From Alphaproteobacteria bacterium UBA1908 (GTDB lineage: Bacteria > Pseudomonadota > Alphaproteobacteria > Caedimonadales > UBA1908): a stretch of 7,346 nucleotides of DNA. Shown here piece after piece: positions 1-5,700 of this stretch. Where the stretch lies: positions 1 to 7,346 of the forward strand of contig DDGG01000033.1 in the NCBI GenBank assembly GCA_002337525.1, given 5' to 3'. The first letter of the stretch is position 1. Every line of letters starts with the position of its first letter. Position numbers and translations under genes: made by a program. Under the pieces are notes generated by a model. That model saw nothing but the letters and a program-made list of their open reading frames with translations, did not search any database and was not told the DNA's origin.

Positions 1-776
1 GCAGGAATGGCACTTCCCACAGGTGCATCATTCACCGGCGTTACTTCCAGCGTAATCGTCTGGGTATCCGTGAATTCCCCATCGGATACAGAAAGCACAA
101 GTTGACCCGCTGCCCCATTAAAGTTCACATTTGGCACAAATTGCAGAGAGCTTACATCATCTACACCAATTGTATCACCAGCTGAAAGAGGAGCTCCAGA
201 TGCCCCCACTCGCACAATACCATCCGTCGGCACAGTGATAAGCGTAACCGTCAACGCATCTCCATCAACATCTGTAGGTGTTGAAAGACCTAGTGACAAG
301 AGTGTTTCTTCATCTGTACTTAGTGTTTGATCTGCTCCCAATACCGGCGGTTGATTAGGATCAGGCAGAGAAGTAGATAAATCTTTTATGTCAAGAAACT
401 CGTCAAATTCATTAAAATTCTTAGAGCCGCTAATAGAAAATAGATCTCTTCCCAGTGAAAAAGTAAAAGGTTTAAAGCCGGGAAGAGATCCTCCTTCGAC
501 AAGACCTGTTAAAAAATAAACGGGAGATTCAAGAGAAATATCAGCATTAAGATAAGGTGTAGAAAAACGGGCACCATCATAGAGAGGAGGAGAATATGAG
601 TTTAGATTAACTTCGCCTAAGAAAAATGAGTTTAAAACGGGATCCAGAAAGTCTGAGGAATATCTTACAGGGAGTGATGTGACAAAATTATAAAAAACTG
701 ATGTTGTTATATTTGAGTGATTTTGGGCAGCAAACGAAAAAAAGTTATTGCTTGCAATATTTGCGACGCCCCACAT
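1..776 (-). CDS. Large cadherin-like repeat (VCBS/tandem-95 type) protein, N-terminal part
   Basis: The frame is open from an ATG at 776 to the left edge, giving 258 complete codons with no stop, so the gene is cut by the window. A GAGGGG Shine-Dalgarno 9 bases upstream supports the start. Residues 1-140 resemble nothing I know: they are rich in Asn, Ser and Phe and lack a Sec signal peptide. Residues about 141-250 form one bacterial cadherin-like/tandem-95 repeat: it opens with NQPPVLG, carries the calcium-binding type motif DVDGDALTVTL (169-179) and the strand motif PNVNFNGAAG (215-224), then VSDGEFTDTQTITL, and closes with the linker VNDAPVG (248-254) that leads into a next repeat. Proteins of this class are usually very long surface or secreted adhesins, often exported by type I systems with a C-terminal signal. 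The missing N-terminal signal fits that route, but the C terminus is outside the window. GC by hand count is about 49% in 1-360 and 36% in 361-776. It lies 88 bases downstream of fliE on the same strand. Confidence 0.85.
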   Translation of the reverse strand, partial: MWGVANIASNNFFSFAAQNHSNITTSVFYNFVTSLPVRYSSDFLDPVLNSFFLGEVNLNSYSPPLYDGARFSTPYLNADISLESPVYFLTGLVEGGSLPGFKPFTFSLGRDLFSISGSKNFNEFDEFLDIKDLSTSLPDPNQPPVLGADQTLSTDEETLLSLGLSTPTDVDGDALTVTLITVPTDGIVRVGASGAPLSAGDTIGVDDVSSLQFVPNVNFNGAAGQLVLSVSDGEFTDTQTITLEVTPVNDAPVGSAIP

Positions 777-864
777 TTTTAAATTCCCCTCATAGTCATT
801 CTATCAGTATACTATAAAAAGATTAAAAAAGGCTATATTCCTTGCTTAAAAACAGGATTAATGA
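777..864 (-). promoter_or_regulatory. Intergenic promoter/leader of the repeat protein
   Basis: This A/T-rich gap separates the fliE stop from the repeat-protein start. On the minus strand a TATACT (806-811, 5 of 6 to the sigma-70 -10 consensus) overlaps a TATAGT (811-816). No good -35 hexamer lies at 16-18 bases. A four-base AAGG/CCTT stem followed by six T is too weak to call a terminator for the flagellar operon. Separate transcription of the repeat protein is plausible but unproven; read-through from fliE is the alternative. Confidence 0.3.
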
Positions 865-1182
865 TCACATACTGACTCGAGGTAACTCGTTAAGAGCCTG
901 AAGCGTTTTTTCCCAAATTGATTTAAATTCCTGGAGAGCCAGGTCTGCTTCAGTAATTAATTCTGCAACAGTCTGTTCATCAATTTCCCCTGCGGCTGCT
1001 TGTATGGAGGCAACTTCGGCCGTATTTGCAGCTTCAATCGCTTTTTTCGTGGGATCGACCAATAAAATATCGGCAAAAGACTTTCCATCTGCCGAGTTCT
1101 GTGAAGAGGTTTCTTTTGGTAACGTCGCTTGCCCAACCTTGTTATAAACGCCGGTCACCCCGGATGATGATGTTGATGACAT
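865..1182 (-). CDS. fliE: Flagellar hook-basal body complex protein FliE
   Basis: A 105-residue protein of normal FliE length. FliE joins the MS ring to the proximal rod and is exported early by the flagellar type III apparatus. The first 35 residues are Ser/Thr-rich and probably disordered, followed by the FADILL segment (36-41) and a helical C-terminal half. The last third (TVAELITEADLALQEF, then SIWEKTLQALNELPRVSM) matches the family pattern of a helix with paired Ala/Leu residues, then a helix ending in a short hydrophobic tail near Met. The ATG is 2 bases after the flgC stop, and its GGGAG ribosome site lies inside the end of flgC, so translation is probably coupled. It is the third gene of flgB-flgC-fliE, the usual alphaproteobacterial order; fliQ, often next, is absent. 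Sequence divergence is marked, but position plus C-terminal pattern make the call good. Confidence 0.85.
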   Translation of the reverse strand: MSSTSSSGVTGVYNKVGQATLPKETSSQNSADGKSFADILLVDPTKKAIEAANTAEVASIQAAAGEIDEQTVAELITEADLALQEFKSIWEKTLQALNELPRVSM

Positions 1183-1184
1183 TT

Positions 1185-1640
1185 TTATCTCCCTGATATC
1201 AGACCTATTGTTTTATGCCTGAGCTCTGTCGCCACTTCATAAACACGCAGAGCTCGTTCGCTTCTGTGCTTCGTTTCCTGAATATTCATTAACTCGGTAA
1301 GCGGGTTGACATCAGGCATTGTCACATATCCATTTTCATCTGCTTTTGGATGATTAGGATCATATTTTTGTATTGTTTTCCTGTTATTTTGTCGAATCTT
1401 CTTAACTCGGACTGAACTGACATTTGTCTGGCGATTTTTTGAAGGTGTGATAAAAACAGATTTTGGAGCATATCCCGCAGATTCAGCGTTCGCCATATTT
1501 TCTGTTGCAACACGCTTTAATACTTCGTTTGCACGAAGGCTATCTGCTGCAATTTTTTGAGTTTTTTTTAAATTACCCGCCCAACTTAAGCTTCCCAACA
1601 GGATAAAACATCCAAACGCAACAAGAGTTAGGGAGCGCAT
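1185..1640 (-). CDS. flgC: Flagellar basal-body rod protein FlgC with an N-terminal signal-peptide-like extension
   Basis: FlgC is a proximal rod subunit. The family signature is clear: NLKKTQKIAADSLRANEVLK (23-42) aligns with the usual FlgC N-terminal helix, TENMANAESAGY (46-57) is the rod-protein Asn/Ala motif, YDPNHPKADENGYVTMPDVN (93-112) is the hallmark FlgC segment, and the C-terminal helix follows (114-146). Length is 151 residues against about 135-140 normally. The excess is at the front: residues 1-21 have a basic start (R2), a hydrophobic core and an SWA end, like a Sec signal peptide, and normal homology begins immediately after it. The ATG overlaps the flgB end region by one spacer base, with GGTGAG eight bases upstream; no ATG or GTG occurs near residue 22, and the TTG at residue 15 lacks a ribosome site. 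The extension therefore appears real. It is known that rod proteins normally use type III export without a cleaved signal. Confidence 0.9.
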   Translation of the reverse strand: MRSLTLVAFGCFILLGSLSWAGNLKKTQKIAADSLRANEVLKRVATENMANAESAGYAPKSVFITPSKNRQTNVSSVRVKKIRQNNRKTIQKYDPNHPKADENGYVTMPDVNPLTELMNIQETKHRSERALRVYEVATELRHKTIGLISGR

Positions 1641-1641
1641 A

Positions 1642-2049
1642 TTATTTACTCACCGTTGAAAAAAGCTTGTAATTTTGAACCATTTTTCTGTATAAATTCG
1701 AATTCTGTAGAAACTGTGTATTGGACTCATTAATCGACATCATCTCTTCATGAGGATTAATGTTATTTTTAGTGATATCGGTATCACCTTTTTTACTTTT
1801 AGATTCTTTGACATCATAGGGAGCAGAGCTTTGAGATGTTGAGATATGTCGAGAATGCGTTGTTGTTACAGAGCTGCTTTTTGCCGATTTTGAGGATTTG
1901 AGAACCTCGGTAAAATTAAAAGGGACAAGTTTCCTGGCTGTTTGCCCAGGAAGACCACTGCGCGCAAGATTATTGGAAGAAACTTGTATGTTCTGGGTAT
2001 CCCATCGCATGCGAGCGCTAAGCACCTTCATACTCTTTGAAACTGGCAT
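1642..2049 (-). CDS. flgB: Flagellar basal-body rod protein FlgB (divergent)
   Basis: First gene of the flgB-flgC-fliE unit; FlgB is a proximal rod subunit. The 135-residue length is typical. The N terminus (SKSMKVLSARMRWDTQNIQV, 4-23) fits the alphaproteobacterial FlgB start, and ARKLVPFNFTEVL (38-50) corresponds to the segment after the rod motif. The C-terminal helix (100-135, EEMMSINESNTQ then LYRKMVQNYKLFS) matches the conserved FlgB end. The motif that normally reads N-I-A-N-A-x-T-P-G-Y is eroded here to NNLARSGLPGQ (26-36). The middle (51-90) is a Ser/Lys-rich, probably flexible stretch. The ATG has an AGGGAAG ribosome site and lies 46 bases from a CtrA-type box. Length, order and both termini support FlgB; no other rod protein fits better. 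Confidence 0.82.
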   Translation of the reverse strand: MPVSKSMKVLSARMRWDTQNIQVSSNNLARSGLPGQTARKLVPFNFTEVLKSSKSAKSSSVTTTHSRHISTSQSSAPYDVKESKSKKGDTDITKNNINPHEEMMSINESNTQFLQNSNLYRKMVQNYKLFSTVSK

Positions 2050-2095
2050 AGATACTTCCCTATAATTTATCAGGTTACAGATAAAACTATAACGG

Positions 2096-2110
2096 TTAAA
2101 AAAGTATTAA
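2096..2110 (-). promoter_or_regulatory. Candidate CtrA binding box upstream of flgB
   Basis: The minus strand reads TTAA, seven bases, TTAAC, an exact match to the alphaproteobacterial CtrA consensus TTAA-N7-TTAA(C). It lies 46 bases before the flgB ATG, where a regulator of a flagellar operon would be expected. CtrA directly controls early flagellar operons in Caulobacter. Chance occurrence in A/T-rich DNA cannot be excluded, and no convincing -10 lies at the ideal distance; TATAGT at 2086-2091 is the best nearby. Confidence 0.45.
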
Positions 2111-2144
2111 TAAAGGTATTTTATTTTAATTTCCCCTAAACTTA

Positions 2145-2193
2145 AAGAGAAAAAATGGTTCTTTTAATTCGCCATCTATCAAAAAGCCATTTT
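2145..2193 (-). terminator. Hairpin terminator candidate downstream of uppP
   Basis: On the minus strand AAAATGG followed by CTTTT (2193-2182) pairs with AAAAG, a two-base bulge and CCATTTT (2165-2152), making an interrupted 12-pair stem with a 16-base loop. It is followed by T-rich sequence (TTCTCTTT). It starts 14 bases after the uppP stop and would separate uppP from the flgB operon. The stem is A/T-rich, so strength is uncertain. Confidence 0.45.
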
Positions 2194-2206
2194 CGTTCAA
2201 GTAATA

Positions 2207-3019
2207 TTAGAAACGAAATCCCCAATAGGCCCAAGCAAGAAGAATTCCTCCAAGACATAATCGGTAAATAACAAAGGGTTTCATGTCAGAACTGGAAAGC
2301 CATTTCATCATAAAATTAATAGCAAATAATCCCACAAAAAATGAAATAACCATGGCATAAAAAGCATCTGTATAAAGATGAAAGTGTGTACCATGAACAT
2401 ACATTTTGAACCCCGTTAAAGATGCCGCAGCAATAATAGCCGGAATTGAAAGTAAAAAAGCAAATCGGGCTGCATCCTGGCGCTTAAAACCTAAAAACCT
2501 GGCCATTGTCAAACAAGCACCGGACCTGCTTGTTCCTGGTAAAAGAGCAATAGCCTGACCAAGACCGATCAGGAAGACACGAAAAGGTGTTAAGTCTGTA
2601 AAACCTTTTTCAAGTGCCCCAATTTTATCAGCAGCAAATAAAAGTAACCCAAAAAGAGTTGTTGTCCAACCAACAAAGGCGATTGTTCGCATCCCTCCTG
2701 TGCCATAATGACTGATTGTTAAGCCAAAAATAATAGCTGGCAATGTTCCCAGAACAAGATATAGCGATAGCTTACCACCTTCATCCAAATTACCCCTTAA
2801 AAGTTTGAAAAAACCCTTGAACATTTTTTGAACATCTTTTCTAAAGTATAATAAAACTGCACCAAGAGTTCCCAAATGAACAGCAACATCCATTTCGTGC
2901 CCCTGATCTGCCCATCCAAGAACCTCGGGAACAAGAATCAAATGACCACTTGAGCTGACGGGTAGAAATTCGGTTAGCCCTTGAACAATTGAAAGAACAA
3001 TGATTTGATAGAGTGGCAT
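2207..3019 (-). CDS. uppP: Undecaprenyl-diphosphatase UppP (BacA family)
   Basis: An integral membrane phosphatase that converts undecaprenyl diphosphate to undecaprenyl phosphate, recycling the lipid carrier for peptidoglycan and other envelope polymers. The 270-residue length is normal. Both signature regions are intact: QGLTEFLPVSSSGH (13-26), with the (E/Q)xxxE pair at Q13 and E17 and the His at 26, and PGTSRSG (161-167) with the catalytic-region Arg at 165. Hydrophobic spans cover roughly 1-25, 45-58, 85-104, 112-129, 148-162, 187-205, 218-238 and 250-266. The ATG at 3019 fits the family N terminus exactly, although no clear Shine-Dalgarno precedes it. It is transcribed divergently from fzlA across a 73-base gap and is followed by a hairpin. 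Overproduction of this family gives bacitracin resistance in other bacteria; here it is simply the housekeeping copy, as far as can be seen. Confidence 0.97.
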   Translation of the reverse strand: MPLYQIIVLSIVQGLTEFLPVSSSGHLILVPEVLGWADQGHEMDVAVHLGTLGAVLLYFRKDVQKMFKGFFKLLRGNLDEGGKLSLYLVLGTLPAIIFGLTISHYGTGGMRTIAFVGWTTTLFGLLLFAADKIGALEKGFTDLTPFRVFLIGLGQAIALLPGTSRSGACLTMARFLGFKRQDAARFAFLLSIPAIIAAASLTGFKMYVHGTHFHLYTDAFYAMVISFFVGLFAINFMMKWLSSSDMKPFVIYRLCLGGILLAWAYWGFRF

Positions 3020-3092
3020 GATATGTTAACTATGCTATATTAATCCGGTATTGTTATCCGTTAACTGAATGAGAAAATAAAGTAAAGAAGTG
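3020..3092. promoter_or_regulatory. Divergent promoter region between uppP and fzlA
   Basis: This A/T-rich gap must hold both promoters. For fzlA, TTAACT (3026-3031) and TATTGT (3049-3054) are separated by 17 bases, each 4 of 6 to the sigma-70 consensus. The motif GTTAACT occurs twice, at 3025 and 3060, 35 bases apart. No clear -35/-10 pair was found for uppP. Confidence 0.35.
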
Positions 3093-3761
3093 ATGAGAAC
3101 CCTTTATCACTGGCCACTGTGCCCTTTTTGCAGAAAAGTTCGCCTTGCGCTGGAAGAAAAAAAACTCGATTTTAAGTGTGTTATTGAATATGTCTGGAGG
3201 GAAAGAGAAGAGTTCCTTGAACTCAATCCCCTGGGTCAGGTTCCTGTTCTTGTAGAAGAGAACAAAACTATTTTACTCGATAGCACAGCAATTGTTGAGT
3301 ACCTTGACGAAGTTTACCCTGAAAAAAAATTATTGGGTCAATCTGTTACCCAGCGCACGGAATCTCGTCGTGTTATGGCGTATTTTGACACAAAATTTAA
3401 TTGCGAGGTTACGTCAAAACTTGTCTTTGAAAAGACACTAAAACGCCATTTTGGTCTGGGGTATACAGATTCGAATATTATTCGAGAAGGCACAAAAAAC
3501 TTAAAAAAACATCTAGACTATATTTGCTGGCTCATTGGTCGGCGCCACTGGCTATCAGGAGATCACTTTTCACTGGCAGATATTGCTGCGGTAGCCCATT
3601 TATCTTCCCTGGATTATTTGGGGCATATCTCATGGGAGCATTACCCAGAGATTTATGACTGGTATAGCCGCGTAAAATCTCGTCCGTCCATGCGACCCCT
3701 TCTAGAAGACCGCTTACCTGGTCTAGCGCCTTCTGGGCACTATCAAGATCTGGATTTTTAA
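3093..3761 (+). CDS. fzlA: FzlA-type GST-like cell division protein
   Basis: A 222-residue glutathione-S-transferase-fold protein. The N-terminal thioredoxin-like domain (1-78) has PLCPFCRKVRLALEEK (8-23), the loop with cis-Pro NPLGQVPVL (45-53) and DSTAIVEYL (63-71). The helical C-terminal domain has the N-capping motif HFSLADIAA (158-166). Two features point to FzlA rather than a detoxifying GST: the block RRVMAYFDTKFNCEVT (92-107) and the end RPLLEDRLPG then HYQDLDF (201-222), which match the conserved C-terminal tail of FzlA. In Caulobacter FzlA binds FtsZ filaments and licenses constriction through peptidoglycan synthesis, without needing GST activity. The preferred start is ATG 3093; GTG at 3090, directly before it, would add one residue. 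No strong ribosome site is present. It lies divergent to uppP, and the channel gene follows after 43 bases. Confidence 0.88.
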   Translation: MRTLYHWPLCPFCRKVRLALEEKKLDFKCVIEYVWREREEFLELNPLGQVPVLVEENKTILLDSTAIVEYLDEVYPEKKLLGQSVTQRTESRRVMAYFDTKFNCEVTSKLVFEKTLKRHFGLGYTDSNIIREGTKNLKKHLDYICWLIGRRHWLSGDHFSLADIAAVAHLSSLDYLGHISWEHYPEIYDWYSRVKSRPSMRPLLEDRLPGLAPSGHYQDLDF

Positions 3762-3804
3762 TATTTTTATGATAATAATCATTAAGTTATGAGGTAAATT
3801 TGTC

Positions 3805-4905
3805 ATGCAAGAAAGATTTATGGAGCTTTTCTCCCAACTCTCATGGGATATGAGCTTTACTCAGTCTCTATTTGCTCTTTGTATTCTGGGACTAAGTTTT
3901 CTCACCAGAAAGCTTTTTTCAAAATTAATTGTGAAAGGTTTGTATAAACTATTTTCTTCTAATAGGGAGCAAGGGGTTGCTACTGCTTTTTTAAATACTT
4001 TTACACCTCCTCTCGGTCTGATTTTTATTATTGGAGGATTCTGGATCATTGGAAGCTTTCTTGATTTACCAGGAAAGATGGAAGACTTTTTCCTGCATCT
4101 ATCATCGACAATGACTACTTTCACTGTCTTTTGGTTTGTTTATCGCGCTATCGGTAACTTTGGTTTTCTGGTTCAAAAATCATACAAAAAAGTTTCTAAT
4201 GAGCTATCTAATTTTATCGCCACTATTTTAAAGTTTTTTATTGCGGTCCTTGGATTTCTTTCTATTTTGGAAAGCTGGGGTATTAATGTGAGTGCCTTTA
4301 TCGGCGGTCTGGGTCTTTTAACAGCTGCCGTTGGTTTTGCCGCAAAAGATACTATTGCCAACCTATTTGCCTCCATTTCTGTCTTTATTGATCAAAAATT
4401 TAAAAAAGGCGATTGGATTAAAACATCTGAAGTTGAAGGTATTGTTGAAAATATTGGTATCCGGACTTCTTTGATTCGTCAGTTTGATAAAGCATTGGTC
4501 GTTGTGCCCAATGAAAAGCTGGCCAATGCAGCGCTTACAAATTTTACACGGATGACTAATCGCCGTGTTCGCTGGATTATCGGTGTTCGATACGACACCA
4601 CCGCAGCACAACTCAAAACAATTCTTGATCGTTTTAAGGCTTATCTTGAAAAAAATCCAGATATTGAAACTGACCCCAAGCGTGTTTTGACTATTATTCG
4701 CGTTGACGGTTTCTCTGATTCATCAATTGATCTCTTTTTATATTTCTTTACAAAGACCACAAATTGGCTTGAATTTATGAAAGTCAAAGAAGACTGTGCT
4801 CTGGAACTGAAAAAAATTATCGAAGAAGAAGGCGCCGGTTTTGCTTTTCCAAGCCACTCACTTTATTTTGAAAAAGAAGACTCAGTCGAACAATTAGCCT
4901 CATAA
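3805..4905 (+). CDS. MscS-family small-conductance mechanosensitive channel
   Basis: A 366-residue inner-membrane channel of the MscS superfamily, expected to open under membrane tension and release solutes on osmotic downshock. Hydrophobic spans lie at about 18-34, 68-86, 101-115, 136-155 and 160-195; the last is the Gly/Ala-rich pore helix (AFIGGLGLLTAAVGFAAKDT, 164-183), followed by the amphipathic segment ANLFASISVFIDQKFKKGDW. The cytoplasmic beta domain follows, with EVEGIVENIGIRTSLIRQFD (209-228) and the family motif VVVPNEKLAN (232-241), then an alpha/beta C-terminal domain ending near FPSHSLYF. It has two more membrane spans than E. coli MscS (286 residues), placing it among the mid-size homologues. 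A GAGGT ribosome site nine bases before the ATG supports the start. It is probably cotranscribed with fzlA and converges on nadK. The exact subfamily cannot be fixed by eye. Confidence 0.93.
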   Translation: MQERFMELFSQLSWDMSFTQSLFALCILGLSFLTRKLFSKLIVKGLYKLFSSNREQGVATAFLNTFTPPLGLIFIIGGFWIIGSFLDLPGKMEDFFLHLSSTMTTFTVFWFVYRAIGNFGFLVQKSYKKVSNELSNFIATILKFFIAVLGFLSILESWGINVSAFIGGLGLLTAAVGFAAKDTIANLFASISVFIDQKFKKGDWIKTSEVEGIVENIGIRTSLIRQFDKALVVVPNEKLANAALTNFTRMTNRRVRWIIGVRYDTTAAQLKTILDRFKAYLEKNPDIETDPKRVLTIIRVDGFSDSSIDLFLYFFTKTTNWLEFMKVKEDCALELKKIIEEEGAGFAFPSHSLYFEKEDSVEQLAS

Positions 4906-4938
4906 CCTAGAAAGGCTTTCTGCAAAAAAATTAAATTC

Positions 4939-5700
4939 CTAGGCTCTAAACTGTTCCTGCAGGGTTCTTTCTTCCAAAGACCCTTCAGGATCAAAAAGTA
5001 AGGTTACTTTCGCATTTTGATCCTGGTGAATTCTGACACGTTGAATACCTCTTGTTTCTATAAAATCTGCTGTAGCACTAACCGGCCGTGTCTGGGGAGA
5101 TTGAATATCAACAGTGACATCAACGGTTTCTTTTAAAAGGACGCTTTGCCAATGACGGGGACGAAAAGGGCTAATAGGCGTGAGAACAAGCAATCCTGAA
5201 TCTATAGGGAGGATTGGCCCCTTATTTGATAAATTATAAGCTGTACTTCCTGCCGAAGTCGATAGAAGTATACCATCCGCAATAAGTTCTTCCAGACGAA
5301 CAATCCCGTCAATCCAAACCTTCATTTTGGCAGCCTGATGAGTTTGTCGCAAAAAAGAAACCTCATTAAAAGCATGACTTTTCACACATTGCCCATTGAC
5401 ACATTCAGCCCGCATAAGAAGAGGGTTAACCTTTGTAGAAACGGCCTTTTTAATCCGATGACACAAACCATCGATTTGCACAGGGTTCATTAAAAAACCA
5501 ACTGTTCCTAAATTCATGCCATAAAAGGGTTTTTTATATCTCATCAAAGCATGTAATGCATGCAACATTGTGCCATCACCGCCTAAAATAACAAAGACAT
5601 CTGCTTTTTCGGGAGTCATATCCTCATGGATCTTAATCAGTTGATTGTAGGCCTCCACTGCACGATCATGTTTAGGCGAGCAAACAAAGGATATTTTCAT
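4939..5700 (-). CDS. nadK: NAD kinase
   Basis: Phosphorylates NAD to NADP using ATP, in the cytoplasm. With the start chosen here the protein is 253 residues, typical of the short alphaproteobacterial enzymes. Motifs in order: GGDGTML (40-46), the nucleotide-binding loop with the catalytic Asp; GMNLGTVGFLMN (61-72); FNEVS (111-115), the NE motif; DGILLSTSAGSTAYNLSNKG (142-161), the Gly-rich substrate loop; LTPISPF (173-179); and a C-terminal FDPEGSLEERTLQEQF (236-251) typical of alphaproteobacterial NadK. The ATG at 5700 overlaps the znuA stop as ATGA and has GAGGAA just upstream. An in-frame ATG at 5724 would add eight residues inside znuA, but the shorter start fits the family N terminus (MKISFVCSPKH). 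The gene is probably translationally coupled to znuA. All catalytic motifs appear intact. Confidence 0.95.
   Translation of the reverse strand: MKISFVCSPKHDRAVEAYNQLIKIHEDMTPEKADVFVILGGDGTMLHALHALMRYKKPFYGMNLGTVGFLMNPVQIDGLCHRIKKAVSTKVNPLLMRAECVNGQCVKSHAFNEVSFLRQTHQAAKMKVWIDGIVRLEELIADGILLSTSAGSTAYNLSNKGPILPIDSGLLVLTPISPFRPRHWQSVLLKETVDVTVDIQSPQTRPVSATADFIETRGIQRVRIHQDQNAKVTLLFDPEGSLEERTLQEQFRA

Noticed and set aside
845..861. Second CtrA-like site before the repeat protein (TTAA repeats)
   Set aside because: The spacing is eight bases, not seven, so it does not fit the consensus.
1322..1513. Short minus-strand open frame in another frame inside flgC
   Set aside because: It is an out-of-frame shadow of flgC, whose signature motifs fix the true frame.
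2191..2218. TTTCGTT/AACGAAA inverted repeat across the uppP stop codon
   Set aside because: The 14-base loop and weak stem overlapping the coding end are less convincing than the larger hairpin just downstream.
3767..3785. Fur-box-like sequence ahead of the MscS-type channel gene, including the inverted repeat ATGAT-AATA-ATCAT
   Set aside because: About 14 of 19 positions match the Fur consensus, which is common in A/T-rich gaps, and the downstream gene has no iron link.
3861..4611. Three minus-strand open frames within the channel gene
   Set aside because: They are antisense to a strongly conserved MscS coding region and have no family-like content.
4906..4943. CCTAG/CTAGG inverted arms and an AGAAAG/CTTTCT repeat between the convergent channel gene and nadK
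   Set aside because: Arms are short, and the only run of A/T lies inside the structure, not after it, on either strand; an intrinsic terminator is not supported.
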